54,373 nt of DNA from CAZLYK01 sp964563495 (lineage in GTDB: Bacteria > Acidobacteriota > Blastocatellia > RBC074), in assembly GCA_964563495.1 (NCBI GenBank), contig CAZLYK010000021.1, forward strand, positions 1 to 54,373, in the 5' to 3' direction. A program made the translations under genes and the position numbers. The notes under the pieces are model-generated. The model saw only the letters and a program-made list of their open reading frames with translations, was not told where the DNA came from and ran no database searches. Positions 37,736 through 46,361 of the stretch are shown piece after piece. Every line of letters starts with the position of its first letter. Position 1 is the first letter of the stretch.

Positions 37736-38933
37736 CACTGACGGCTGACTCAAGCGCCGCTTGCAGTTCGCCGATCTTCGACCCGCCCCCTTGCGCAAAA
37801 TCCGGTTTGCCGCCGCCGCGGCCGCCAAGCCTTTGACAGACGACCTTGATCAACGCAGACATGTCGAGATCCAGGTCATTTGACCTGGCGAAGACCAACC
37901 GAGCCGTATCAATTTCCCGGGAACCCAGCAGAGCGATTATGCCTTCTCGATCGACTAAGCGGTGCGCGAGCAACTTCAGTTCTTCAATGCCCCGCTGATC
38001 AAAAATCTTTGTGACCAGTCTGGCGCCATTCAAATAGGTTGCTCCACCGAGCAGATCATCGGCTTCGGCTTTGGCCGCCAACTCCGCCAGTTCCCGCACG
38101 CGCCGGGTGAGTGTCTTATTTTCATCGAGCAGGCGGGCGACAGCAGCCTCGGCTTCATCTCTTGGGACGCTGAATTTGCGGGCGACCGATTCAGCCGATT
38201 TGTTGGCTGAACGATAATCCCTGAGCGTCCTGGCGCCGCAAACGAAGTGAACCCGGGTCATCTTTCTGGCCCTCTCCCAGTTGCGTACGGCGATCAAGCC
38301 GACCTCGCCCGTCCGCGCCGCGTGCGTACCACCGCAAGGAGACCAGTCATAATCAGCGATTTCGACCACTCGAATACAATCGGCGATGAAGCTCTCTTTG
38401 CGTAAGGGCAGAGCGGCGGCCTCTTCCGGCGTCACTTCGTGCAACCGGATCTCGCGATTCTCAAAAACGATCCGGTTGGCCAGATCTTCGGCCTGGCGCA
38501 CCGCCGGATCTATCTCTTCAGGATGAGATTCAAGCGTCAGGTCGATCTCGGTCGCACGATCGGTGATGCGAAAACCCATGGTCTCGGCCCCGAAAAGTTG
38601 ATAGAAGGCTTGCGAAAGAATGTGCTGGCCGGTGTGCTGCTGAATCATATCAAGCCGCCGATTCCAATCTATCTGACCGGTGATTTCCCGCCCAACCGCT
38701 AAAACATGCTCTCCTTTTAATCGATGAACGATCCGGTCGTCTTCGGTCATCTCGACATCGACCACGTCGAACGAATCGATCCTGCCGGTGTCGCACGGCT
38801 GCCCGCCCCCGGTGGGATAGAATCCCGACTGGTCAAGAACAATCAATGTCTGCCCGGCCTCCCGCCGGCAATCCAGGACGCGCGCGGTGAAATGCCTGAG
38901 TCGAGAGTCATTCCAGTAAAGTTTTTTGGTCAT
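37692..38933 (-). CDS. AlaX-type alanyl-tRNA editing protein with DHHA1 domain
   Basis: 413 aa. The N-terminal half matches the AlaRS second additional domain and editing core: SGFYPTGGGQPCDTG, the zinc motif HTGQH near 88-92, and CGGTHAARTGEVG. A coiled linker is followed by a C-terminal DHHA1 domain with GGRGGGKPDFAQGGG. It lacks the aminoacylation and tRNA-binding domains of AlaRS, so it is a free-standing enzyme that removes Ser or Gly from mischarged tRNA-Ala. Start ATG 38933 (MTKKLYWND) is where similarity begins; 38960 is an alternative. The final residues after GIDG come from a decayed palindromic repeat. Confidence 0.9.
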   Translation of the reverse strand: MTKKLYWNDSRLRHFTARVLDCRREAGQTLIVLDQSGFYPTGGGQPCDTGRIDSFDVVDVEMTEDDRIVHRLKGEHVLAVGREITGQIDWNRRLDMIQQHTGQHILSQAFYQLFGAETMGFRITDRATEIDLTLESHPEEIDPAVRQAEDLANRIVFENREIRLHEVTPEEAAALPLRKESFIADCIRVVEIADYDWSPCGGTHAARTGEVGLIAVRNWERARKMTRVHFVCGARTLRDYRSANKSAESVARKFSVPRDEAEAAVARLLDENKTLTRRVRELAELAAKAEADDLLGGATYLNGARLVTKIFDQRGIEELKLLAHRLVDREGIIALLGSREIDTARLVFARSNDLDLDMSALIKVVCQRLGGRGGGKPDFAQGGGSKIGELQAALESAVSGIDGMNKSFPGSTG

Positions 38934-39065
38934 AGCGTTGTCATGCCCATCTCTCTCCATCGATTTGGCCGTAATGACTTGTCACGTCTGCGCCGATGCT
39001 TAATAATTCGAGTTTACCCGTTTTGCCCGTTTTGATGAAAGCACGAAACAGACGCGCTGCTGGAT

Positions 39066-40472
39066 ATGGCAAAAAAAGGCACAATTCTGATTGTAGACGA
39101 TGAAGAGATCATGCGAGACGTGCTCGAGAGTCTGCTCTCACAGGACGGTTATCGCGTTGACCTGGCGAAGACCGGTGAAGAGGGGCTGTTGCGTCTGAGC
39201 GAGCGCACTTACGACGCGATCCTGCTCGACGTCTCGATGCCCGGAATAGGAGGATTGCGCACACTTGAAGAGGTCCTCAAGCTCGACCGGGAAGCCGCGG
39301 TGATCATGATCACGGCCTATGCGACTTTTGACACGGCCATCGCGGCCTGGCAACTCGGGGCATTCAACTGCATCCGCAAACCGTTCGATAACGAGCATAT
39401 TCTCAAAACAGTGGCGGCCGGCATCGCTCGCCGTCGCGGCGATGAGGAGCGGCGCGTGCTGCGCAGGACGCTCAAAGCCAGCGCCGATCGAAGCCAGATC
39501 GTCGGCACTTCGTCGGCCATGCGCGAGGTCTATGACTTGATCGAGCAGGTCGCTCCGGCCCGATCGACGGTCTTGATCACCGGCGAATCGGGCACCGGCA
39601 AGGAAGTCGTCGCGAGGGCAATTCACTTCTCCAGTCCGCGCGCCGAGTCGGGCCAGTTCGTCGCGGTCAACTGCAGCAATATCCCCTCTGAGTTGCTCGA
39701 ATCGGAGCTGTTTGGGCATACCAAAGGAGCATTTACGGGCGCCGTCGCCGCAAAAAAAGGGCTCTTTGAAGTGGCGGATGGAGGATCGATCTTCCTCGAC
39801 GAAATCAGCACGATTCCGCCCGAGACCCAGGCCCGGTTGCTGCGCGTGATTCAGGAACGCGAGTTTACTCCGCTCGGCGATACACAACCCCGCCGCGTCG
39901 ATGTCCGAATCATCGCGGCCACCAACACGGACCTCCAGCGCGCGGTCAAATCCGGCGATTTTCGTGAAGACCTCTTCTATCGCCTCAACGTCATCAACAT
40001 TCACTTACCGCCGCTGCGCAACCGGCGCGAAGACATTCTGCCTCTTGCCAAGCATTTCATCCGCAAGTACAACGAAGAGAACGGTCGCACCATCTCCGAC
40101 CAGATCTCGCCGGAAGTTCTCCGCGCTCTCGAAAGCTATCCCTGGCCGGGAAACGTCCGCGAACTCGAAACGGCAATCGAAAGGTCGGTCATCGTCGCGC
40201 GCGCAGATGAGATCAGCCTCGATTGCCTGCGCGAGGAGATCGTCAACCCCGAAGCCCGTCTGAGCACGGCCTCCAGCATCAACGACTCAGGATCCTCCCT
40301 GGATATCACCCGCGGGATCTCTTTTTATGATGAAGTATCACGATTCGAGATTGAGCTGATTCGCCGCGCACTCGAGATCACCGGCGGACATCAGAGCAAG
40401 GCCGCCAAGCTCCTCGGCATGAATAACACCACCCTCAACAGCAAAATCAAAGTCTACAACATCAAGGTCTGA
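39066..40472 (+). CDS. NtrC-family sigma54-dependent response regulator
   Basis: 468 aa. Receiver domain (about 5-120) with the acidic pair in VDDEE, phospho-acceptor Asp55 in LLDVSMPG and Lys in IRKPF. The AAA+ domain (about 150-385) has Walker A GESGTGKE from 173, the sigma54-contacting GAFTGA at 221-226, Walker B GGSIFLDEI and the arginine finger region. A Fis-type helix-turn-helix ends the protein (GGHQSKAAKLLGMNNTTLNSKI). It activates sigma54 promoters after phosphorylation by a histidine kinase, which is not in the window. It is divergent from the AlaX gene and 10 bp from the serine hydrolase gene. Confidence 0.95.
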   Translation: MAKKGTILIVDDEEIMRDVLESLLSQDGYRVDLAKTGEEGLLRLSERTYDAILLDVSMPGIGGLRTLEEVLKLDREAAVIMITAYATFDTAIAAWQLGAFNCIRKPFDNEHILKTVAAGIARRRGDEERRVLRRTLKASADRSQIVGTSSAMREVYDLIEQVAPARSTVLITGESGTGKEVVARAIHFSSPRAESGQFVAVNCSNIPSELLESELFGHTKGAFTGAVAAKKGLFEVADGGSIFLDEISTIPPETQARLLRVIQEREFTPLGDTQPRRVDVRIIAATNTDLQRAVKSGDFREDLFYRLNVINIHLPPLRNRREDILPLAKHFIRKYNEENGRTISDQISPEVLRALESYPWPGNVRELETAIERSVIVARADEISLDCLREEIVNPEARLSTASSINDSGSSLDITRGISFYDEVSRFEIELIRRALEITGGHQSKAAKLLGMNNTTLNSKIKVYNIKV

Positions 40473-40482
40473 AAGGAGAGAC

Positions 40483-41583
40483 ATGAAAAAGAGCCTCCAT
40501 TCCCTGGTCATAGTCCTATTGCTGTTTTGCTCGATCTCAGCGGCGGCTCAGAACGCCGTAGGGGTCAGAAACCGGATCCCCGCCATCGAGAAGATGATCG
40601 CCGAAGAGATGGAGAAGAACTCCATCCCGGGGCTGTCCGTGGCCATCGCCATGGATGGCCACATGATCTACTCTAAGGGCTTCGGCTACGCTGATCTGGA
40701 AAACAGGGTCCCCTTCACTCCACAGACCGTATCCCGCATCGGATCGATTTCAAAGACCTTTACCGCTCTGGCCATCATGAAATTGGTCGAGCAGGGCAAG
40801 CTCAGCCTCGACGCCGAAGTCCAAACCTATCTTCCGACATTTCCCAAAAAATCCTCGCCAGTGACGATTCGCCAATTGCTCTGCCATCAATCGGGCATTC
40901 GCCACTACAAAGGAAATGAGTTTCTGAGCGCCGTCCATTATTCGGATGTCGAATCATCACTGGCCATCTTCAAAGAAGACCCTTTGCTGCACGCCCCTGG
41001 TGAGAAGTTCACATACACCACATACGGCTACAGTCTGTTGAGCCGCATCGTTGAAGCCGCCTCGGGTGTGACATTTGGCGAGTATATCCGAGCAAACATT
41101 ATTGCTCCGCTCGGGATGAAAGAAACCGGTTTTGATGAACAGAGCCGCGTCGTCCAACATCGTGCGCGTTTTTATACCAAACAGAAAGACGGTCCCATTG
41201 AGAATGCGCCGCAGGTCGATCTGAGCAACAAATGGGGTGGGGGCGGAATGATCTCGACGGTCGAAGACCTGATCAAGTACGCGGAGGCCTATCATGGATC
41301 ATCACTCGCCAAAACCGAGACCATCAAACAGATGTTTACCGCGCAGGCAACGCGCGACGGCAAACCGACCGGCTACGGGCTCGGTTGGGCGATCGCCAAT
41401 GATCAGGGGAAGCGCCGGGTCGAGCATTCCGGCGGCTCGACCGGTGCGACTTCGATACTCTCGAAATATCCCGATCAAAACCTGATCATCGCAGTGCTGG
41501 TCAATTGCGACCATTACGGAGCGTCCCAGATCAAAACCCGCATTTCGAAACTCCTGTTTGAAAACGGCACACCGGCGCAATAA
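40483..41583 (+). CDS. Exported serine hydrolase, beta-lactamase/esterase family (class C-like)
   Basis: 366 aa with a signal peptide (SLVIVLLLFCSISAAAQ). The nucleophile motif SISK is at 88-91; the second motif region is FTYTTYGYSLLSRIVE, where the tyrosine is kept but the usual Asn of YxN is not; the third is VEHSGGSTG. Such proteins include D-aminopeptidases, esterases and penicillin-binding-protein-like enzymes in the periplasm; beta-lactam resistance should not be inferred. GGAGAG precedes the ATG. The permease gene follows by 4 bp. Confidence 0.9.
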   Translation: MKKSLHSLVIVLLLFCSISAAAQNAVGVRNRIPAIEKMIAEEMEKNSIPGLSVAIAMDGHMIYSKGFGYADLENRVPFTPQTVSRIGSISKTFTALAIMKLVEQGKLSLDAEVQTYLPTFPKKSSPVTIRQLLCHQSGIRHYKGNEFLSAVHYSDVESSLAIFKEDPLLHAPGEKFTYTTYGYSLLSRIVEAASGVTFGEYIRANIIAPLGMKETGFDEQSRVVQHRARFYTKQKDGPIENAPQVDLSNKWGGGGMISTVEDLIKYAEAYHGSSLAKTETIKQMFTAQATRDGKPTGYGLGWAIANDQGKRRVEHSGGSTGATSILSKYPDQNLIIAVLVNCDHYGASQIKTRISKLLFENGTPAQ

Positions 41584-41587
41584 GTCC

Positions 41588-42529
41588 GTGGAGAACCGAG
41601 CGGGTTCTGCCGCTAAAATTGTTGAAGTCCATCCGGCGCGAGGGTACCTGCTGGCGGCGAGCGCGGCCGTCATGTGGGGTGTTTCCGGCGTCGTGGCCAG
41701 GTATCTGCTGGGGCAACGGCAGATGAAACCGGAGGAGCTGCTCTTCTTCCGCACATCGATTGCGTCCTTGATCCTCTTCGTCTGGCTCGGCCTATCGGCG
41801 CGGCGTCTGCTCAGGGTCAGTCTCGGCGATCTGCCCTTCTTCGCGTTGCTCGGCGCGATCGGCCTGGTAGCCAATCAGGGTTTTTACTACCTGGCGCTCT
41901 CACTGGTCAGCGTCGGATATGCGCTCTTGCTTCAATATCTGGCGCCGGTCTTCCTCATGATCTATGGAGTGGTCAGCAAAACCGAGCGCACGACGGCGGG
42001 CAAGATCACGGCGGCGGCGACTTCGATCGCCGGATGCCTGCTCATGGTCGCCGGCCAGTCCGGAGGCATCGCCAACATCTCACTGCCCGGAACTCTGGCG
42101 GCTCTGGGTTCGGCCATCGGCTTTGCCTTCTACTCCGGCTTCGGTAAGCAGGGTCTCAAACGACATGATTCGCGGACCATGATGGCCTTCGCCTTCCTCT
42201 TTGCTGGAATCTCGTGGATGATCATTCGCCCGCCCTGGACGCTGCCGTGGCGGAGTTATCATCTCTCGACCTGGGCGTTCTTCTTCTATCTTGCATCGGT
42301 GGCGACGGTTCTGCCTTTCGGTCTTTACCTATCGAGCCTGCGATACCTGGAGCCGAGTCGCAGCAGCCTCACCTCAATGCTCGAACCGGTCGTCGCGGCG
42401 ATAGTGGCATGGATTTGGCTGGGTGAGAAGATGGAGCCTCTCCAGGTCATCGGCGGAGCGGCAGTCCTGGCCGGGATTCTTCTACTGCAGATCGAAAATG
42501 TCTTTCATGGCCGCAGCCGAAAAAGATAA
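41588..42529 (+). CDS. EamA/DMT-superfamily permease
   Basis: 313 aa, about 10 hydrophobic segments arranged as two EamA repeats (AASAAVMWGVSGVVARYLL near the start; GTLAALGSAIGFAFYSGFGKQGL opening the second; EPVVAAIVAWIWLGEKMEPLQVIGGAAVLAGILLL near the end). These carry amino acids, metabolites or nucleotide sugars across the inner membrane. Start GTG 41588 is chosen as it avoids overlap with the hydrolase gene; TTG at 41558 is in frame. Neither has a good Shine-Dalgarno. The gene ends 66 bp before the STAND cassette. Confidence 0.9.
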   Translation: MENRAGSAAKIVEVHPARGYLLAASAAVMWGVSGVVARYLLGQRQMKPEELLFFRTSIASLILFVWLGLSARRLLRVSLGDLPFFALLGAIGLVANQGFYYLALSLVSVGYALLLQYLAPVFLMIYGVVSKTERTTAGKITAAATSIAGCLLMVAGQSGGIANISLPGTLAALGSAIGFAFYSGFGKQGLKRHDSRTMMAFAFLFAGISWMIIRPPWTLPWRSYHLSTWAFFFYLASVATVLPFGLYLSSLRYLEPSRSSLTSMLEPVVAAIVAWIWLGEKMEPLQVIGGAAVLAGILLLQIENVFHGRSRKR

Positions 42530-42595
42530 AACCACCGGCAATTCCCGGTGCAGCGCCAGGCGCACAAAAGCAGTGCGGACCGTCCAGCATCCATC

Positions 42596-45415
42596 ATGAC
42601 TTACCACTATCGAGAGCAGTTTCTTGATTATTTCCGTAGATGCCGGCTGGACGGCGTGGGGAGTGAAGCTGCGCTTTTGATGAGGCTTCAAGCGCGCGCA
42701 GGCCGGTTTATTCTCTTAACCGGTGGGCCTGGGGCCGGCAAGTCCGCAAGTCTGGTCCGACTGCATGATTCGATACGGGAGGCAGAGGGGGCCGTATGGA
42801 TCTACTCGATTGGCCGGCAGTCCGGCATAAGCAGCATTGCTTCGCTGGGGCGTGCGATCCGGTCGGATCTTTCCGAGGTGGACGGATGTGAGAACAAAGA
42901 GGCTGTTGAAATTCCGGAGATCCTGTCGAGTATTCGAACCGGATTTGAGGTGACATTGTTGCTGGATGGCGTGGAGCGGCTGAACGGAGGGCATGAATTG
43001 TACTGGTTACCGCGACGGGTGAAGGATAACGTTCGCCTCATCATCTCTTACTCAGCCGGCGGCGATCCTCGAATACTGGATAGACTAAGACGGATCAGTC
43101 CTGGAAACGAAATATCAATGCCACCGGCAAGTCTCGAATTACGAGCCGGACAGGCTGCGGCGGCGTTAGCCAGATTCCCCGGAATTGAATCTCCTCTGAG
43201 ACGATTCCTCGAAAGTGAGGCGTGCAGCAATCCGCTTTTTTCGCGAATCGCTTGCCACGAGATCGATACCTGCACCACAGAAATCGCCGCGCAAGAGAAA
43301 CTCAATTCTCTTCAAGTCGTTGACAATGTCCGCGACGCGGCCGTCATGCTGTTTCGGCGATTGGAGGAGCATTGTGGGTTTGAGCTGGTCAAGACGCTGG
43401 CCCCGGCATTTGGGGTAGCCCGGCGGGGACTGAGCCTGGCAGAACTTGCAAGGATCGCGAATATACCGTCGACAAGCAAAGCACTGGAGCTTTGGCACGC
43501 AGGTCTTGATCCGTTCCTGATCGAAGTCAGAGGCGTCTTCAGTTACATAAACCCAATGTTCGAAGAGGTGGCGCAAAATTTGTACTGCGGGCATGGATCG
43601 CAGGTCATGACGCTCCGCAATGCGATCTCGGATTCTTTTGAGAACCAGCCAGTTTGTGAGCCAGGATCCGGCGCGGTGAATCGCCGGAGGGCTGACGAGC
43701 TGTTCTGGCAATTACTGCAGCTCCGGCAGTGGGATCGGATCGAGAAACTGATCTGCGACCCCTTGTTCGTTTATGCCCGGGCAAACACCGGGAACTTCGA
43801 AGACTGGGATGACGATTTTGGCGAAGCGATCAGCAGTCTCCGCACCAATTCGGAGGATGAATCCGGGCGCGCCCGCCTGAGTCCGTACACCGAATTGCTT
43901 GTCGCGTATGCGGCTGCCCGGACGGAAGGGATCGAGGAACAATCTTCTCCGCCGTTTCCTGACCCTCCAGTCAGTATCCGCCCGTTTGCTCTTGAGGGTG
44001 AAACCGACCGGCAGCAGGGCGATGATTACGCAACCAGGATAGCCGCGTTTCAAGGATTGTTTCATCCGTATCGCGAACTTCTCTATTCGGGGACGGAAGC
44101 CGCCGTCGCAGCCATTCACATTGTCTACAATCAATCCGAGAATCCCATCGCCCGGCTGTCGGCCCTCAACGCAGTTGAGCATCTGGAGAGAAAGCCACCA
44201 CTTCTACTGCGTTCCACCTTTCCGGATCCAAACACAACCGCGCTTCCATCCTCCAACGACAGCTGGTTGCAGAGGGTAGTCTTCACGCCTGACCTGAAGA
44301 ATGTTCTCTGCACCTACGGTGGCGACCGGAAGGAGATGACGGTGTGGGATCGCCAAACGGCGAGCGTCATCCGGCATATACCAGTTGCGGCGCGAGGTTT
44401 GGCCGTGGCCGCGGTGACGCCGGACGACTCGCGCGTCATCGCATCGTCGGATCCGCGGGCGCAGCTTGCACGCCAGGAGGAATTTTCCATCCTATTGTTC
44501 GATTTACGGCAGGGGCATCTGTTGGGGAGATTGCAGGGGCATAACAATCTAATCGCCTCGTTGGCGGTGTCTCCTGGCGGCAGATACTTATTGGCGGGGG
44601 CATTAGATACAGAGCCTCACTCTTATAGCCGCGGAAATCGGCGTTATGAAGAGCCATTGTGGTTGTGGGATCTGACAAGAGGGGTTTGCGTGCAGCGGTT
44701 CGCAGTCCCTCACGAAGTTCGCTTCGCCCTTTGGCTGCCCGGCGGTCAACTGGTCGTGACCGACGGCAGCCGGCCTTCTTACAGCAGCACCCAACCCTCG
44801 CGGCTGCTCTTCTGGAATCCGCGCACCGGCCGTCTCGAGAGCGAGCTGGATTTCGGCCTGGACGCCGTCACGGATATCTGCCCGACGCCGGACGGCCAAC
44901 GGTTGCTCGTAGGTCTTTCGAAGTCACATGGGTCGGGATCGGCCCTGACCCTGCTTGATTTAAAGAGCGGACACCCGGTCTGGAGTACGGCGTCATTGCC
45001 CGATGGCGTAAATAGAGTGCATGTCACACCCGACGCAAAGACGGCGCTGACCAGCAGCTCGCGCGGGCTGCGTGTCTGGGACCTTGGAAGCGGGGAATGC
45101 CTGAGTTACGCGCCAGGCCGGGAAGTGCGTTCTACGGCGATCGCAGGCCCATACATTGCGGCGGCAGGGATTGGCCAGAAGCGTCGTCATCAAGAAGAAC
45201 TTGTCGTTGTCGAGATGTTAAACCGCGCCAGAGGCGCCGGGATCGCCACTCCGGTGCGGCTCTACGATTTCGAGGGCGGAGACTGGCAGCCTGATTTGAC
45301 CGTTCGTTGTGGTTGGTGCGGTCAGCTGAACCCGCTTCCGACAGGGCGCGTTTCCACTTGTGGTGGTTGTCTAATTGGTCTAGAGCTTAATCCATTCGTG
45401 GTGGATGAAGCATAG
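42596..45415 (+). CDS. STAND/NACHT-like NTPase with WD40-like propeller and zinc-ribbon tail
   Basis: A 939-aa protein, first gene of the cassette. It begins almost directly with a P-loop NTPase: Walker A GGPGAGKS near 43-50, Walker B-like VTLLLDGVERL near 119-129, and a winged-helix-like part to about 350. A helical stretch follows, including a module near 480-540 (RIAAFQGLFHPYRELLYSG ... YNQSENPIARLSALNA) that recurs in the third protein. Next comes a WD40-like propeller (about 555-880: TVWDRQTASVI, LWLWDLTRGVC, LLFWNPRTGRL, LRVWDLGSGEC). The end is a zinc ribbon (CGWC ... CGGC) and the tail LNPFVVDEA. No N-terminal effector domain is present, unlike typical antiphage STAND proteins. The start is uncertain: ATG 42596 or GTG 42548, the latter sitting inside a small hairpin (42533-42550). 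Confidence 0.85.
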   Translation: MTYHYREQFLDYFRRCRLDGVGSEAALLMRLQARAGRFILLTGGPGAGKSASLVRLHDSIREAEGAVWIYSIGRQSGISSIASLGRAIRSDLSEVDGCENKEAVEIPEILSSIRTGFEVTLLLDGVERLNGGHELYWLPRRVKDNVRLIISYSAGGDPRILDRLRRISPGNEISMPPASLELRAGQAAAALARFPGIESPLRRFLESEACSNPLFSRIACHEIDTCTTEIAAQEKLNSLQVVDNVRDAAVMLFRRLEEHCGFELVKTLAPAFGVARRGLSLAELARIANIPSTSKALELWHAGLDPFLIEVRGVFSYINPMFEEVAQNLYCGHGSQVMTLRNAISDSFENQPVCEPGSGAVNRRRADELFWQLLQLRQWDRIEKLICDPLFVYARANTGNFEDWDDDFGEAISSLRTNSEDESGRARLSPYTELLVAYAAARTEGIEEQSSPPFPDPPVSIRPFALEGETDRQQGDDYATRIAAFQGLFHPYRELLYSGTEAAVAAIHIVYNQSENPIARLSALNAVEHLERKPPLLLRSTFPDPNTTALPSSNDSWLQRVVFTPDLKNVLCTYGGDRKEMTVWDRQTASVIRHIPVAARGLAVAAVTPDDSRVIASSDPRAQLARQEEFSILLFDLRQGHLLGRLQGHNNLIASLAVSPGGRYLLAGALDTEPHSYSRGNRRYEEPLWLWDLTRGVCVQRFAVPHEVRFALWLPGGQLVVTDGSRPSYSSTQPSRLLFWNPRTGRLESELDFGLDAVTDICPTPDGQRLLVGLSKSHGSGSALTLLDLKSGHPVWSTASLPDGVNRVHVTPDAKTALTSSSRGLRVWDLGSGECLSYAPGREVRSTAIAGPYIAAAGIGQKRRHQEELVVVEMLNRARGAGIATPVRLYDFEGGDWQPDLTVRCGWCGQLNPLPTGRVSTCGGCLIGLELNPFVVDEA

Positions 45416-45447
45416 TACGGAGATCGGAAACTCAGAAAGGAGTCAAG

Positions 45448-46356
45448 ATGGCAAACGAGAACGGGCAAACCGAATCAATCGAGCGTCTACAGAGATTCTT
45501 TAATGACTACCTGGAAGGCCAATACGCGAAGTGTATAGGAATGGTCAATCAACTCGACTTCGAGATGGCGCCGCCGTGTGTACTGCCGCTGATGATGATC
45601 TGCTACCAGAGGCTGGGGCGTAGCGATGTCGTTGAAGGAATCGCCGGGCAAGTCGCGCAGATGGGCGGCGGCCATCCGGTTAACGATCAGCTGCTGGCTT
45701 TTCTCCTGGGGAAGGTACAACTCCAACAGGTGTTGGTTCTTGCCAATAACGATGTCGAACGGTGCCTGGTCTACTGTATCGCGGGTGAGGCTGCGCTGAC
45801 CCGGTCCGATTTCTCTGAGGCCCTCAACCGGTTCGCCGAGTGCGAGAAGCTGGATGTCAACACGACTGAGAAAAACCTGGCGCGCACACAGAGCTTCAAA
45901 CTGCTCCGGCGGGAGATGGTTGCGGCATTTATGAAACGTGATTACAAAAAGGTTCGTGACCTGGTTATGGGTGGAGGCGTTATGGTTCAAGCCGATGTGG
46001 GGGTTCTGGCCGTGCTTAGCATGCAGCGGTTGGGTGAGGCAACCACAAAGATAGAGGATAGCGACAACGCGAATGCAGCCGGAGGGCCTCGTCTGAAAGA
46101 GGCGGCGGCCAAGCAATGGGATATTGCACTTCACCTGATGATCACGGGATCGATGAACGTTGAGCAGGTGCTGCGCCTGGCCGAAGACGATGACCAACGT
46201 TGCTTCACACTTTTCTGTTCCGGTGCGCGGCTTGTCAACATGAACAAAACTCAAGCAGCAAAGGTCGAGTTCCAACGATGCCTGGATCTAAACGTGGAAT
46301 GCGATGGGGCTGCCTTGTCGCGAGTTGAGTTACAAAGCCTGGAAGCGTGGGGCTGA
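45448..46356 (+). CDS. Helical-repeat (TPR-like) protein, partner of the STAND genes
   Basis: A 302-aa protein with no signal peptide or membrane segment, made of two copies of a unit of about 140 aa. Each has an opening hairpin (YLEGQYAKCIGMVNQL ... QRLGRSDVVEG; AAFMKRDYKKVRDLV ... MQRLGEATTK) and a second part with the pattern VLxLAxxDxxRCxxxxxxGxxL, AxxxFxxC and LARxx/LSRVEL. The same unit occurs twice more at the N-terminus of the next protein. AAAGGAG five bases before ATG 45448 gives a strong start. It is 32 bp after the STAND gene and overlaps or abuts the next gene, so the three are likely translated together. It resembles TPR scaffolds but I do not recognise a named family. Confidence 0.85.
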   Translation: MANENGQTESIERLQRFFNDYLEGQYAKCIGMVNQLDFEMAPPCVLPLMMICYQRLGRSDVVEGIAGQVAQMGGGHPVNDQLLAFLLGKVQLQQVLVLANNDVERCLVYCIAGEAALTRSDFSEALNRFAECEKLDVNTTEKNLARTQSFKLLRREMVAAFMKRDYKKVRDLVMGGGVMVQADVGVLAVLSMQRLGEATTKIEDSDNANAAGGPRLKEAAAKQWDIALHLMITGSMNVEQVLRLAEDDDQRCFTLFCSGARLVNMNKTQAAKVEFQRCLDLNVECDGAALSRVELQSLEAWG

Positions 46357-46361
46357 ATCCA

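Noticed and set aside
40483..41583. Beta-lactamase resistance gene
   Set aside because: The SxxK hydrolase lacks the YxN motif of class C enzymes and matches broad esterase/peptidase relatives; resistance cannot be inferred.
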